A stretch of DNA of 64,000 bases from Williamsia deligens (GCF_024171765.1 NZ_JAMTCI010000001.1:62001-126000); one strand, 5' to 3'; shown: positions 40,363 through 49,837, numbered from the stretch's first letter. Numbers and translations: made by a program. Notes: a model not told the origin generated them from the sequence alone.

Positions 40363-41673
40363 TCAGGCACGGACGGGGGTGCTGAGCATCCCCCACTCCT
40401 CGAGCCCGTCGTAGAGCGGGAAGTCCAGTGCGAGCTGCGAGACGCGACCACGCAGGGCGGAGACGTCGGACCCGGCGCCACCGGCCAGTGCGGTGGCGAC
40501 GATGTCGGCGACCTCGGTGAACTGTTCGGCGCCGAAGCCACGGGTCGCCAGGGCCGGCGTCCCGATACGGAGGCCGGAGGTGACCATCGGCGGCCGCGGG
40601 TCGAACGGCACGGCGTTGCGGTTCACCGTGATGCCGACCTGGTGCAGGAGGTCCTCGGCCTGCTGACCGTCGAGTTCGCTGTGCCGCAGGTCGACCAGGA
40701 CGAGGTGGACGTCCGTGCCGCCGGTGAGCACCGACACGCCCGCCGAGGCGACGTCGGAGCCGGTGAGGCGATCGGCGAGGATCCGTGCGCCCTCGAGGGT
40801 GCGCTGCTGACGATCGACGAACTCGTCGCTCATCGCGATCTTGAAGGTGACGGCCTTCGCCGCGATCGCGTGCATGAGCGGTCCGCCCTGCTGACCGGGG
40901 AACACCGCGGAGTTGAGCTTCTTGGCCCACTCCTTCTTGGCCAGGATCAGACCCGAGCGCGGACCACCCAGGGTCTTGTGGACAGTGGTCGACACCACAT
41001 CGGCGTAGGGCACCGGCGACGGGTGCACGCCCGCCGCGACCAGACCGGCGAAGTGCGCCATGTCGACCCAGAGGTGTGCACCGACCTCGTCGGCGATGGA
41101 CCGGAACGCCTCGAAGTCGAGGGTGCGGGGGTAGGCCGACCAGCCGGCGACGATCACCTTCGGCTTCTCGGCGACAGCGATCCGGCGCACCTCGTCCATG
41201 TCGATGCGGTGGTCGGACTCGCTCACGCCGTACGCCGCGGTGGCGTAGAGCTTGCCCGAGAAGTTCAGCCGCATGCCGTGGGTCAGGTGTCCGCCGTGGG
41301 CGAGGTCGAGGCCGAGCAGCTTCTCGCCGGGCTCCATGAGGGTCATCAGCACCGCGGCGTTGGCCGAGGCACCCGAATGCGGCTGGACGTTCGCGAACTC
41401 CGCGCCGAACAGCTCCTTGGCGCGGTCGCGGGCGATGTCCTCCACGACGTCGACGTACTCGCAGCCGCCGTAGTACCGACGACCCGGGTACCCCTCGGCG
41501 TACTTGTTCGTCAGGACGCTGCCCTGGGCCTGCAGCACCGCGCGCGGCACGAAGTTCTCCGACGCGATCATCTCGAGGGTGTCGCGCTGGCGGCTCAGTT
41601 CGCCGTTCATCGCGGCGGCGACGTCGGGGTCGATCTCGGCCAGCGAGGCGGTGGTCAGGTCGTCAGCGCTCAT
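40363..41673 (-). CDS. glyA: Serine hydroxymethyltransferase
   Basis: 436 residues; serine + THF to glycine + methylene-THF, PLP enzyme. Motifs: [45 protein letters not shown] and the PLP-lysine segment [21 protein letters not shown] 41673 (MSADDLTT) is preferred over GTG 41679 because minus-strand TAGACT ends 6 nt before it, fitting a leaderless transcript. Equivalent to glyA1 (Rv1093). Confidence 0.97.
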   Translation of the reverse strand: MSADDLTTASLAEIDPDVAAAMNGELSRQRDTLEMIASENFVPRAVLQAQGSVLTNKYAEGYPGRRYYGGCEYVDVVEDIARDRAKELFGAEFANVQPHSGASANAAVLMTLMEPGEKLLGLDLAHGGHLTHGMRLNFSGKLYATAAYGVSESDHRIDMDEVRRIAVAEKPKVIVAGWSAYPRTLDFEAFRSIADEVGAHLWVDMAHFAGLVAAGVHPSPVPYADVVSTTVHKTLGGPRSGLILAKKEWAKKLNSAVFPGQQGGPLMHAIAAKAVTFKIAMSDEFVDRQQRTLEGARILADRLTGSDVASAGVSVLTGGTDVHLVLVDLRHSELDGQQAEDLLHQVGITVNRNAVPFDPRPPMVTSGLRIGTPALATRGFGAEQFTEVADIVATALAGGAGSDVSALRGRVSQLALDFPLYDGLEEWGMLSTPVRA

Positions 41674-41679
41674 GGCCAC

Positions 41680-41685
41680 AGTCTA
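41680..41685 (-). promoter_or_regulatory. -10 of a leaderless glyA transcript
   Basis: Minus-strand TAGACT, then 6 nt, then ATG 41673. No SD is seen. Confidence 0.5.
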
Positions 41686-41696
41686 TGGCGAGACGC

Positions 41697-42899
41697 TCAG
41701 GCCGCGAGTTCGGCCCTGAGCTGCGCCGGTGTCAGCGGCTCGTCCAGGAGACGTCCGAACCGCCGCAGCCTGTCGGCGTGCGGGTCCGCGTCGAGCCAGT
41801 CGCCGAGCAGCCGGTACCCCTCGACGTAGGTGCTGATGTAGGCGCGCCACAGCGGCGAGGAGAGGAACCGCAGCATCTGCCGGGCACGGGCCGGCGTGGC
41901 GAGGAGCCAGCGCTGGAGGTACTCCCCGACGGTGTCGGCATCCTGTCCGCGGTCGTGCAGGAGCAGCGCCGCGTCCTGGCGGACACCGAGCAGTCCCCCG
42001 GTGGCGCGCCCGATCCGTTCGGCGCGGTCTCCGTCGAAGCGCAGCCCGAGATCGGCGTAGATCTCCTGCGCCCACCGTCCCCACCCGTCACCGACCGCGG
42101 CATGCAGAGCGTGGTCGGCCAGGCCCTCGGCCATCAGGCACTGCGGGGTGTTGACCAGGAACAACGTCTGTTCCTCCTGACCTCCGCCGACGAGGATCTG
42201 CTCCTTGCGACAGTGCTCGGTGTGATGGCCCGGGTAGGCCTCGTGCGCGATGAGATGCGGCAGCGAGGCCATGTACTGGGTGAGATCGCCGTTGATGGCC
42301 ACCCGCGACCGGTAGTCGCCGAGGTAGTAGTTGAACCCCGACCACGGCTTGTCGGAGACGACCTCGATCTCGACCGTCTCCACGTCGGGCAGCGGGTGGG
42401 TCGCGCGGACCCGGTCGCGCAGGGCAGAGGTGAACGCGGCGACGCACTCGTCGAGGCGATCGGCCGGGATCTCGTCGGAGGTCCGATGGGCCTGGTAGCG
42501 CTCCGCCAGGGACGGGCCGGCGGGCAGCAGCGCGTCGAGTTCGGCGTGCGCGGCGCGGTAGACCTCGGGGTCCTCGAGGGCGATGTCGACGTCGAAGTAG
42601 GCCCGCACCTCGTCGACGAAACCGATCTCCTCCCCCGCGAAGTGACCCGCGGAACACTCCATCGCCGTCAGGTGGGCGTCGAGGAACCCGCGACGGTCGG
42701 CGGGCAGCGACGACCCGGCGATGTCGGTGCGGAGTCCGCGGATCCGGTCACGCAGGTGGGCGGGGTCGGGGCGGGGGCCGTCGACGGACTCGGCACGCAG
42801 GCGCGGGTCACCGGTGTAGGCGTCGACGAATCCGTCCTCGAGCCGGTCGAAGGCGAGGCCGACACGGAGGTACTCGGTGACGAGGGCGTCGCGGGGCAT
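41697..42899 (-). CDS. DUF885 family protein, putative zinc peptidase-like
   Basis: 400 residues, all-helical DUF885 fold. The signature LPHLIAHEAYPGHHTEHC has the HExxxxGHH pattern expected for a metal site, with a possible third ligand in LMAEGLADHALH. Some DUF885 members resemble carboxypeptidase Taq or act as peptidases; no substrate can be assigned. ATG 42899 has TACCGT 7 nt upstream and no SD. Divergent from coaA. Confidence 0.82.
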   Translation of the reverse strand: MPRDALVTEYLRVGLAFDRLEDGFVDAYTGDPRLRAESVDGPRPDPAHLRDRIRGLRTDIAGSSLPADRRGFLDAHLTAMECSAGHFAGEEIGFVDEVRAYFDVDIALEDPEVYRAAHAELDALLPAGPSLAERYQAHRTSDEIPADRLDECVAAFTSALRDRVRATHPLPDVETVEIEVVSDKPWSGFNYYLGDYRSRVAINGDLTQYMASLPHLIAHEAYPGHHTEHCRKEQILVGGGQEEQTLFLVNTPQCLMAEGLADHALHAAVGDGWGRWAQEIYADLGLRFDGDRAERIGRATGGLLGVRQDAALLLHDRGQDADTVGEYLQRWLLATPARARQMLRFLSSPLWRAYISTYVEGYRLLGDWLDADPHADRLRRFGRLLDEPLTPAQLRAELAA

Positions 42900-42906
42900 G
42901 ACAGCG

Positions 42907-42912
42907 ACGGTA
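42907..42912 (-). promoter_or_regulatory. -10 of a leaderless DUF885 transcript
   Basis: Minus-strand TACCGT, then 7 nt, then ATG 42899. Confidence 0.5.
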
Positions 42913-43007
42913 GCCACCCCCGGGTTCCGGGGCGCGTCGGCATCGGTGACACTTGTCGGCATGTCGCGTGACACCCCGACCGGCTTCGGCCTCGTGATCG
43001 GGCTGTC

Positions 43008-43940
43008 ATGTCACGGATGACCGAGCCGAGTCCGTACATCGAACTCGACCGTCGGCAGTGGCGGACGCTGCGGCAGTCCGTCCCCCTCGCGATGGATGAG
43101 CAGGAGCTCGGCACCTACCGCGGTCTGGGAGAACAGATCGACCTGTCGGAGGTCGCCGACGTCTACCTGCCCCTGTCCCGACTGATCCACCTGCAGGTCG
43201 CCGCGCGCCAGCGGTTGTTCGCCGCGACGTCGACGTTCCTCGGCGAGAGCAACCCGGAACGTCAGGTGCCCTTCGTCATCGGCGTGGCCGGCAGCGTCGC
43301 GGTCGGCAAGTCGACGACGGCGCGCGTGCTGCAGGCACTGCTCTCGCGATGGGACGCCCATCCCCGGGTGGACCTGGTCACCACGGACGGGTTCCTGTAC
43401 CCCACGAAGGAGCTTCGTCGCCGGGGCATCATGCACCGCAAGGGATTTCCCGAGTCCTACGACCGTCGCGCGCTGCTGCGGTTCGTCACCGAGGTCAAGT
43501 CCGGGGCACACGACGTGAGCGCGCCGGTCTACTCGCATCTGTCCTACGACATCGTCAAGGGCGACCGACACCACGTCCGTCAGCCCGACATCCTCATCCT
43601 CGAGGGACTCAACGTCCTGCAGACCGGTCCGCGGCTGATGGTCTCCGACCTCTTCGACTTCTCCGTCTACGTCGACGCCCGCATCGAGGACATCGAGCAC
43701 TGGTACGTCACCCGGTTCCTGGCGATGCGGTCGACCGCCTTCGCGGACCCGAACTCGCACTTCCACGCCTACGCCTCACTCGACGACACCGCCGCCACCG
43801 AGGCCGCGCGCGACATCTGGCACGGGATCAACCTGCCGAACCTGGTGCAGAACATCCTGCCCACGCGACCGCGCGCCACCCTGGTGCTGCGCAAGGACGC
43901 CGACCACTCGATCAACCGGGTGCGCCTGCGCAAGATCTGA
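43008..43940 (+). CDS. coaA: Type I pantothenate kinase
   Basis: 310 residues; first step of coenzyme A synthesis. P-loop is [21 protein letters not shown], followed by [19 protein letters not shown] and the CoA/pantothenate-binding region [11 protein letters not shown]. The last residues, [11 protein letters not shown], match family ends. ATG 43008 (MSRMTEPS); ATG 43017 is an alternative. Equivalent to Rv1092c. Confidence 0.97.
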   Translation: MSRMTEPSPYIELDRRQWRTLRQSVPLAMDEQELGTYRGLGEQIDLSEVADVYLPLSRLIHLQVAARQRLFAATSTFLGESNPERQVPFVIGVAGSVAVGKSTTARVLQALLSRWDAHPRVDLVTTDGFLYPTKELRRRGIMHRKGFPESYDRRALLRFVTEVKSGAHDVSAPVYSHLSYDIVKGDRHHVRQPDILILEGLNVLQTGPRLMVSDLFDFSVYVDARIEDIEHWYVTRFLAMRSTAFADPNSHFHAYASLDDTAATEAARDIWHGINLPNLVQNILPTRPRATLVLRKDADHSINRVRLRKI

Positions 43941-43964
43941 CCCCGCAGCGGTCGGATCCGACCC

Positions 43965-44747
43965 TCAGCGACCGAAGCGACGGCTGCGCGCGGCGTAGTC
44001 CCGCAGTGCGCGCAGGAAGTCGACGCGACGGAACTCGGGCCAGTAGGCGTCGGTGAACCAGATCTCCGAATACGCGCTCTGCCACAACAGGAATCCCGAC
44101 AGACGCTGTTCGCCGGAGGTGCGGATGACGAGGTCGGGGTCGGGCTGTCCCCGGGTGTAGAGGTGGGCGTCGATCGCGTCGACCGTCACGGCGTCGACCA
44201 GGTCGTGCGCGTCCACCCCGTCGGTGACCTTGTCGGCCAGGAGCGAGCGCACCGCGTCGACGATCTCCTGTCGCCCGCCGTAACCGACGGCGACGTTGAC
44301 CCGCATCCCGGGGCGGTCGGCGGTACGCTCCTCGGCGGTCTTCAGTCGCTGCGCCACCTGTTCGGGCAGCTGGTCCAACGTGCCGACGATCTTCACGCGC
44401 CAGCGCTGCCCGGGCGCGGCGATCTCGTCGACGATGTCGGGGACGATCTCCATGAGCGCGTCGAGTTCGTCGGAGGCGCGGCTGAGGTTCTCGGTGGAGA
44501 GCAGGTAGACCGTCACGGTCTCGATGGCCAGCTCCGAACACCACTGCACCATCTCGGCGATCTTCTGTGCACCGACGCGGTGCCCGTGGCTGACGTCCTC
44601 GAAGCCCGCCTCGCGGGCCCACCGCCGGTTGCCGTCGCAGATGATGGCGATGTGGCGCGGCAGCCGCTCGGGGTCCATGAGCTGGACCAGGCGTCCCTCG
44701 TAGACCCGGTACAGGGGTCCGCGTACGCCGGTGGGGATCAGCTTCAC
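43965..44747 (-). CDS. uppS: Short-chain cis-prenyltransferase (Z-farnesyl diphosphate synthase type)
   Basis: 260 residues of the UPP synthase family. Motifs: HIAIICDGNRRWARE (catalytic Asp), VYLLSTENLSR, NVAVGYGGRQEIVDAVR and DLVIRTSGEQRLSGFLLWQSAYSEIWFTD. The sequence is closest to M. tuberculosis Rv1086, which makes ω,E,Z-farnesyl diphosphate, the starter for decaprenyl phosphate. GTG 44747 (VKLIPTGVRGPLYRVYE) chosen: TAGTCT lies 8 nt upstream and longer frames lack similarity. Confidence 0.93.
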   Translation of the reverse strand: MKLIPTGVRGPLYRVYEGRLVQLMDPERLPRHIAIICDGNRRWAREAGFEDVSHGHRVGAQKIAEMVQWCSELAIETVTVYLLSTENLSRASDELDALMEIVPDIVDEIAAPGQRWRVKIVGTLDQLPEQVAQRLKTAEERTADRPGMRVNVAVGYGGRQEIVDAVRSLLADKVTDGVDAHDLVDAVTVDAIDAHLYTRGQPDPDLVIRTSGEQRLSGFLLWQSAYSEIWFTDAYWPEFRRVDFLRALRDYAARSRRFGR

Positions 44748-44755
44748 GCCAGCAG

Positions 44756-44761
44756 AGACTA
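44756..44761 (-). promoter_or_regulatory. -10 of a leaderless uppS transcript
   Basis: Minus-strand TAGTCT, then 8 nt, then GTG 44747. Confidence 0.4.
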
Positions 44762-44796
44762 CTCGCGCAGTTTGAGGAAATCGCCGCCCCGCGCCC

Positions 44797-44816
44797 AACC
44801 TACGGTAGCGTAGGTT
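44797..44816. promoter_or_regulatory. dyad operator between uppS and hlyIII
   Basis: AACCTAC-N6-GTAGGTT is a perfect 7-bp inverted repeat (central ggtagc). It lies upstream of a TACGAT box (44825-44830) that could be the hlyIII -10, so a repressor here would block hlyIII. Size and form fit a TetR-type site; the regulator is not in this window. Confidence 0.5.
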
Positions 44817-44863
44817 CGACGCCGTACGATTCGTCGATCCCTTCTCACCGGGAGGCTCCGAAG

Positions 44864-45589
44864 ATGTCGCTCACATCGGGTGCGACCGACCGCACGCCGG
44901 AATCCGGATCACGTCTGTCCGACGCACTGCCCGACATCGTCACCGAGCTGAAACCGCGGATGCGGGGGTGGATCCACCTCTACTCGGGCTTCGTCGCCAT
45001 CGCGACGGGGATCGCGCTCGTCACCGTCGCCGCCGCACTCGCGGGGCCGGTCGCGGCCGTCTCGTGCGCGGTCTACGCGGTCACCGTCTGCGGCGTGTTC
45101 GGTGTGAGCGCCACCTATCACCGCGTCCAGTGGTCGACGGAATCCGCGCGCCGGTGGATGAAACGCGCCGACCACTCGATGATCTTCGTGTTCATCGCGG
45201 GCAGCTACACCCCGTTCTGCGTGCTCGCCCTGCCGGCTCCGACCCGATGGATCGTGCTGGGCGTGGTCTGGGGCGGTGCACTCGCCGGTGTGGCCCTGAA
45301 GATGGCGTGGCCCGGCGCACCCCGCTGGGTGGGCGTCCCCCTGTACCTCCTGCTCGGGTGGACGATCGTGGTGGTGGCCCCGACGCTCATCCACTCGGCC
45401 GGGGTCACCGTCCTGGTGCTGCTCGCGGTCGGCGGGGTGTTCTACAGCGGCGGTGCGGTGCTGTACGCCACGCGGTGGCCCAACCCCTGGCCGACCACGT
45501 TCGGACACCACGAGTTCTTCCACGCCGCAACGGTCGTCGCCGCCCTGGTGCACTACGTGGCGGTGTGGATGGTCGTCGTCGCCGCCTAG
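44864..45589 (+). CDS. Hemolysin III / PAQR-family membrane protein
   Basis: 241 residues with seven membrane segments. PAQR metal motifs are seen: SATYHRVQW, the segment HSMIFVFIAGSYTPFCVLAL, and the C-terminal GHHEFFHAATVVAALVHYVAVW. These His/Ser/Asp sets are those of zinc-dependent hydrolases of the alkaline ceramidase superfamily; activity is unknown. ATG 44864 has GGGAGG 9 nt upstream. A dyad operator lies upstream. Equivalent to Rv1085c. Confidence 0.9.
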   Translation: MSLTSGATDRTPESGSRLSDALPDIVTELKPRMRGWIHLYSGFVAIATGIALVTVAAALAGPVAAVSCAVYAVTVCGVFGVSATYHRVQWSTESARRWMKRADHSMIFVFIAGSYTPFCVLALPAPTRWIVLGVVWGGALAGVALKMAWPGAPRWVGVPLYLLLGWTIVVVAPTLIHSAGVTVLVLLAVGGVFYSGGAVLYATRWPNPWPTTFGHHEFFHAATVVAALVHYVAVWMVVVAA

Positions 45590-46443
45590 TCGAGCTCGCG
45601 GTCGACGGTGGTGGGTCGCGGGGCGCTCTCCAGCAGGCGGAGGCTGTCGGCCGACGCGCTCCCGGGGACGGCTGTGTAGAGCAGCAGGATCTGAGCGCCA
45701 CCGTCGGCGGCGAGCTCCTCGCAGTCCAGTTTCAGGGCGCCGACCTCCGGGTGCCGGAAGGTCTTGCGGTGCGAACGCGGGCGCCACGAGACGTCGTGGC
45801 ACTCCCAGAGCCGGGCGAACTCCGGCGACCCCGTGCGCAGTGTGTGCACCAGAGCCGTCAGATGCGGATCCCTCGGGCGTCGCCCGGTGGCCGCACGGAG
45901 GATCGCGACGTAGGCGCGCGAGTACTCGTCGCAGTCCTCCTCCGGATGGATCGTCCGCGCCTGCGGGTCGAGGAACCACCGGTGGAAGCGAGAGCGTCGC
46001 GGATCGTCTGTGGCGAAACGTGATTCGTCACCGATCAGCGCCATCGCAGCGTGGTTCTGCGCCAGGATGTACCCGAGGTCGTTGGTCACCATCGCCGGGG
46101 TGTCGAGATGGTCGAGAACCCGTCGCAGGGCGGACGAGACGTGGTCACCGGAGCCGTCGTCGGGCGGCGGGACGTGACCGGCCAGGCGGTGCAGGTGGTC
46201 GCGTTCGCGGCGGCTCAGACGCAGTGCGCGCGTGATCGCGGCCAACATCTGCATCGACGGCTGCGGACCACGTCCCTGTTCGAGCCGCGTGTAGTAGTCG
46301 ACCGACATGCTCGCCAACCGCGCGACCTCCTCCCGGCGCAGACCCGGCGTCCGACGCCGCGCCGTGCGTTCGAGACCGACGTCCTCCGGGGTCATCGCGG
46401 CGCGCCGGTGCCGCAGGAAGTCCGCCAACGAGTCCTTGTCCAC
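45586..46443 (-). CDS. XRE/MmyB-type helix-turn-helix regulator
   Basis: 285 residues. The N-terminal HTH is RRTPGLRREEVARLASMSVDYYTRLEQGRGPQPSMQML; the MmyB-like ligand-binding domain follows (TPAMVTNDLGYILAQNHAAMALIG, RWFLDPQARTIHPEEDCDEYSRAYVAILR). In related proteins this PAS-like domain binds fatty acids. GTG 46443 chosen (VDKDSLADFLRHRR); upstream residues are unlike the family. It is divergent from an SDR gene, the usual arrangement for this regulator class, so it probably controls that gene. Confidence 0.88.
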   Translation of the reverse strand: MDKDSLADFLRHRRAAMTPEDVGLERTARRRTPGLRREEVARLASMSVDYYTRLEQGRGPQPSMQMLAAITRALRLSRRERDHLHRLAGHVPPPDDGSGDHVSSALRRVLDHLDTPAMVTNDLGYILAQNHAAMALIGDESRFATDDPRRSRFHRWFLDPQARTIHPEEDCDEYSRAYVAILRAATGRRPRDPHLTALVHTLRTGSPEFARLWECHDVSWRPRSHRKTFRHPEVGALKLDCEELAADGGAQILLLYTAVPGSASADSLRLLESAPRPTTVDRELD

Positions 46444-46465
46444 GTCACCAGCATGACGGCGCACG

Positions 46466-46476
46466 CCTCCCGGAGG
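46466..46476. promoter_or_regulatory. small dyad in the HTH/SDR promoter region
   Basis: CCTCC-C-GGAGG is an 11-bp dyad 23 bp from the regulator's start, in the 101-bp divergent region. It is a possible operator, but GC-rich DNA produces such dyads by chance. Confidence 0.25.
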
Positions 46477-46544
46477 GAGGGTCTGGCGATCCCCCGACAG
46501 CCCGACCCCTGGTGCACCCGCGCCCCCACTCGCACGGTGGGGAC

Positions 46545-47315
46545 ATGACCACATCACGTCAGACCGAGAACACCACCACCACAGCCGTCGTCACCGGCGG
46601 GAGCCGCGGCCTGGGCCGGGCGACGGCCCTGGCCCTCGCCGACGCCGGCGTCGACGTGGTCATCACGTTCCGCAGCGGCGAGCAGGAGGCGACGGCCGTC
46701 GTGGAGGAGATCGAGGCGCGGGGTGGGCGCGGGACCGCGATGCACCTCGACGTCACGGCACCGTCGACGTTCGCCGATTTCCGCGAGCAGCTGAGCGCAC
46801 ACCTCCCCGACGGCCACTTCGACATCCTCGTGAACAACGCGGGGACCGCGCTGTACAGCGCTCTGCGCGACACCACCCCCGACGAGTTCGACGACGTCTT
46901 CGCCGTCCACGTCAGGGGCCCCTTCTTCCTCACGCAGGCACTGGAACCGCTCCTGCGGGACGGCGGGCGGGTGATCAACGTGTCGAGTGCGCTCACCCGC
47001 ATGGCCTTCGCGCGGTCCGGCCCCTACGCGGCCGCCAAGGGTGCCGTCGAGGTGCTCACCCGCTATCAGGCACTCGAATACGGCGCGCGCGGCATCACCG
47101 CGAACGTCATCGCCGTCGGCCCGGTGCCGACCGACTTCGGTGGCGGCCACCTGCGCTCGGATCCCGCCCTGCAGGACGCGATGGTCGAGTCCGCGGCGCT
47201 GGGCCGACTGGCCACCCCCGAGGACATCGGTGCCGCGATCGCCGGGCTGACCACGGCGTCGGGCTCGTGGATCACCGGCCAACGCATCGAGGCGTCGGGG
47301 GGCGTCCGGCTCTAG
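46545..47315 (+). CDS. Short-chain dehydrogenase/reductase
   Basis: 256 residues, classical SDR. Cofactor motif VVTGGSRGLGRATAL, NNAG at about 90, catalytic Ser in NVSSALTR and YxxxK in GPYAAAKGAVEV, and the end GQRIEASGGVRL. The R in GSRG-type cofactor sites and ITFRSGEQEA suggest NADP(H) (inference). Substrate unknown. ATG 46545 follows GGTGGGGAC. It overlaps the converging aroG by 4 bp. Confidence 0.9.
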   Translation: MTTSRQTENTTTTAVVTGGSRGLGRATALALADAGVDVVITFRSGEQEATAVVEEIEARGGRGTAMHLDVTAPSTFADFREQLSAHLPDGHFDILVNNAGTALYSALRDTTPDEFDDVFAVHVRGPFFLTQALEPLLRDGGRVINVSSALTRMAFARSGPYAAAKGAVEVLTRYQALEYGARGITANVIAVGPVPTDFGGGHLRSDPALQDAMVESAALGRLATPEDIGAAIAGLTTASGSWITGQRIEASGGVRL

Positions 47316-48391
47316 GGTCGGCGGCGTGCGCGGCCCGCCCGGCGCGCGGCGGCGAGGTCGTGCAGGACATCGACGGTCGTGTCGAGATCCATGCAGGCGT
47401 CGGTCACCGACTGCCCGTAGACGAGCGGTCGCGCCGACGGGGACTGCGCACCCTCGACGAGGAAGCTCTCGAGCATGACACCGGCGATCGCCGTGCTGCC
47501 ACCGGCGACCTGGGCGGCCACGTCCGTGGCGACGACCGGCTGCCGACGATGGTCCTTGCCGGAGTTGGCGTGTGAGCAGTCGACCATCACCCGTGGTGTG
47601 ATGCCGGCGGTCGCGCAGGCCGCACTCGCCGCGGTCACCGACCCCGCGTCCGCGTTGGTGCCCGCGCGTCCCCCGCGCAGGATGACGTGGCATTCGTCGT
47701 TGCCGACCGTCTCCACCACCGCGGCGCGGCCGTCGCCGTCCACACCGAAGAAGGTGTGCGCCCCGGCTGCGGCACGGACCCCGTCGATCGCCGCCTGCAG
47801 GTCACCGTCGGTGCCGTTCTTGAAGCCGATCGGCATCGACAGGCCGGACGCGAGCTGTCCGTGCACCTGCGACTCCGTCGTCCGGGCACCGATCGCACCC
47901 CAGGCGACCGCGTCGGCGATGTACTGCGGGCTCGTCGGTTCCAGGAACTCGCAGCCGACGGGCAGCCCGCGGCCGACGATGTCCACCAGAAGCGTTCGCG
48001 CCGTGCGCAGTCCGCGCTCGATGTCGTGGGAGCCGTCCATGTCGGGGTCGTTGATGAGACCCTTCCACCCCACCGTGGTGCGGGGCTTCTCGAAGTACAC
48101 CCGCATCACGACGAGGAGGTCGTCCGCGAGTCCTTGCGCCTCTGCGGCAAGGCGGTCGGCGTAGTCGAGCGCGGCAGCGGGATCGTGGACGGAGCAGGGA
48201 CCGACGACGACCAGCAGACGGTCGTCGCGCCCGGCGAGCACATCGGCGACCTCACGACGGTGACCCGCCACGCGTGCAGCGGCGACGCCCGACAACGGGA
48301 TCTCGTCGAGCAGTTCCCGGGGGCCGGGCAGCGGACGGATGCGGTTCACGCGGGTGTCGGAGACCGGGGATCGGTCGGTGATGACGGTCAT
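47312..48391 (-). CDS. aroG: 3-deoxy-7-phosphoheptulonate synthase, class I (AroG type)
   Basis: 359 residues; PEP + erythrose-4-P to DAHP, first step of aromatic amino acid synthesis. Class I motifs: LLVVVGPCSVHDP (metal Cys), MRVYFEKPRTTVGWKGLINDP, MPIGFKNGTDG, CHVILRGG and DCSHANSGKDHRRQ. ATG 48391 has AAAGG 7-11 nt upstream. A leader peptide rich in aromatic codons and a terminator hairpin precede it, so transcription attenuation is likely. Actinobacteria often also have a class II enzyme; that gene is not in the window. Confidence 0.95.
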   Translation of the reverse strand: MTVITDRSPVSDTRVNRIRPLPGPRELLDEIPLSGVAAARVAGHRREVADVLAGRDDRLLVVVGPCSVHDPAAALDYADRLAAEAQGLADDLLVVMRVYFEKPRTTVGWKGLINDPDMDGSHDIERGLRTARTLLVDIVGRGLPVGCEFLEPTSPQYIADAVAWGAIGARTTESQVHGQLASGLSMPIGFKNGTDGDLQAAIDGVRAAAGAHTFFGVDGDGRAAVVETVGNDECHVILRGGRAGTNADAGSVTAASAACATAGITPRVMVDCSHANSGKDHRRQPVVATDVAAQVAGGSTAIAGVMLESFLVEGAQSPSARPLVYGQSVTDACMDLDTTVDVLHDLAAARRAGRARRRP

Positions 48392-48448
48392 GAGTGTGCC
48401 TTTCGGTGGAGGGCACACGTCGCGACTGCTACCGGGCGCCCAAACAGG

Positions 48449-48477
48449 AAAAGCAGCGACCCTGGTGGTCACTGCTT
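48449..48477 (-). terminator. attenuator terminator in the aroG leader
   Basis: On the minus strand an 11-bp stem (AAGCAGTGACC with GGTCGCTGCTT, one G-U pair), 5-nt loop, runs into TTTT. It sits between the leader peptide and aroG. Just upstream GGCTCCGGGAG (inside the leader peptide gene) can pair perfectly with CTCCCGGAGCC (about 48481-48491), giving a competing stem. Confidence 0.65.
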
Positions 48478-48502
48478 CGGGGCTCCGGGAGAGGTGGTGT
48501 GG

Positions 48503-48586
48503 CTACGTCAGGACAGACGTTCCATCGTCGGCTCCTCCCGGAGCCTCGATAAAACGCCAGCGATAGGCGCGGCCGGTCTCGATCAC
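48503..48586 (-). CDS. aroG leader peptide
   Basis: 27 codons, GTG 48586 to TAG 48503: MIETGRAYRWRFIEAPGG... The run Tyr-Arg-Trp-Arg-Phe (codons 8-12) puts all three aromatic residues together, directly before a stem-forming segment. TAACCT lies 6 nt upstream of the GTG (48593-48598), so the leader is probably translated from a leaderless mRNA. Ribosome stalling on aromatic codons would control the terminator at 48449-48477. A ribosome-mediated attenuator before a DAHP synthase gene is known in Corynebacterium glutamicum (aroR). Confidence 0.7.
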   Translation of the reverse strand: MIETGRAYRWRFIEAPGGADDGTSVLT

Positions 48587-48629
48587 CCGGCCAGGTTAAC
48601 ACCAGCCCGTGGGCCCGGTTCCGACGACG

Positions 48630-48950
48630 TCAGTCCGGACCGGGGCGACGGTCCTCTGCCGTGTCCGGCCGGACATCGTCCGCGGGATCAGAGCCGCCGT
48701 CCGCACGGAGGGCCGGTGAGTCCGTGCCCTCGTCGGCGGCCTGGTCCGGGGCCGGGTCGTCGCGCGAGAACTCGGTCGGCAGCTTGCGCAGGTGCTTGCT
48801 CATCGAGCGGATGAGGAAGACCGTGGCCACGAGCAGCACCAGCACGATGAGCAGGCCGAGCGGTGAGGCCTTGCCGAATTCCGGCCCGTCGGCGTCACGG
48901 GCGAGCACGTCGACCACGGTTGCCGAGGTCATCGACAGTCCGATGCTCAC
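48630..48950 (-). CDS. Small single-pass membrane protein (Rv1081c equivalent)
   Basis: 106 residues. One membrane helix at about 28-46 ([18 protein letters not shown]) followed by a basic stretch ([11 protein letters not shown]) and a long acidic disordered tail ([14 protein letters not shown]). Function unknown. GTG 48950 overlaps the mca stop (GTGA), implying coupling with mycothiol conjugate amidase. Confidence 0.75.
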   Translation of the reverse strand: MSIGLSMTSATVVDVLARDADGPEFGKASPLGLLIVLVLLVATVFLIRSMSKHLRKLPTEFSRDDPAPDQAADEGTDSPALRADGGSDPADDVRPDTAEDRRPGPD

Positions 48951-49837
48951 GAGGCGTCCCCGCCCGGCTGGTCGTCGACGATCCCGGCGAACAGGTCGGT
49001 CTCGGGGATGGCGGTCTTCACCCGGGTCCGGGCCAGTTCGAACTCGTCGGTCGGCCACAACCGCTGCTGCCAGTCCATCGGCACGGCGAAGAACATGCCG
49101 TTGGGGTCGATCTGGGTGGCGTGCGCCCGCAGCGCCTCATCGCGTTGCGCGAAGTACTCGCCGCTGGTGACCTGCGTCGTCACCCGGCCCATGAGGTCAC
49201 CGCGGCTCGGATCCCACTTCGACAACCACTCCGCGAACGGGCTCTCCTGGCCGTGCTTCTCGAACTCCTCCGAGAACAGCACCATGCGGTCGCGGATGAA
49301 CCCGTGTGTGTAGTAGATCTTCGACACCGTCCACGGGTCACCGGCCTCGGGATACCGGTCGGGATCACCGGCCGCCTCGAACGCGGCCATCGACACCTCG
49401 TGGCAGCGGATGTGATCGGGATGGGGATACCCGCCGCGCTCGTCGTAGGTGATCATCACGTGCGGCCGGAACTCCCGGACCACCTCCACCAGTTTCCCGG
49501 TGGACTCCTCCAACGGGACCAGGGCGAAACAGCCCTCGGGCAGCGGGGGCAGCGGATCACCCTCGGGCAGACCGGAATCGATGTACCCCAGCCACCGGTG
49601 CTGCACGCCGAGCGCGACGGCGGCCTTCGCCATCTCCTCACGACGGACCTCGACCATGCGTTCCTTGATGCCCGGCAGATCCATCGCCGGGTTGAGGATG
49701 TCGCCGCGCTCGCCACCGGTGAGGGTCACCACCATCACCTCGTGGCCCTCGGCGGCGTACTTGGCCATCGTGGCGGCACCCTTGCTCGCCTCGTCGTCGG
49801 GGTGGGCGTGGACCGCCATCAACCGAAGGCCACTCAC
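48947..49837 (-). CDS. mca: Mycothiol S-conjugate amidase
   Basis: 296 residues of the MshB/Mca LmbE-like zinc amidase family; cleaves mycothiol S-conjugates in detoxification. Zinc ligands are in [14 protein letters not shown] and [25 protein letters not shown] is family-typical. GTG 49837 ([16 protein letters not shown]) lines up with the M. tuberculosis protein and has GAAGGGG 9 nt upstream; ATG 49846 is too close to that SD. Confidence 0.95.
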   Translation of the reverse strand: MSGLRLMAVHAHPDDEASKGAATMAKYAAEGHEVMVVTLTGGERGDILNPAMDLPGIKERMVEVRREEMAKAAVALGVQHRWLGYIDSGLPEGDPLPPLPEGCFALVPLEESTGKLVEVVREFRPHVMITYDERGGYPHPDHIRCHEVSMAAFEAAGDPDRYPEAGDPWTVSKIYYTHGFIRDRMVLFSEEFEKHGQESPFAEWLSKWDPSRGDLMGRVTTQVTSGEYFAQRDEALRAHATQIDPNGMFFAVPMDWQQRLWPTDEFELARTRVKTAIPETDLFAGIVDDQPGGDAS

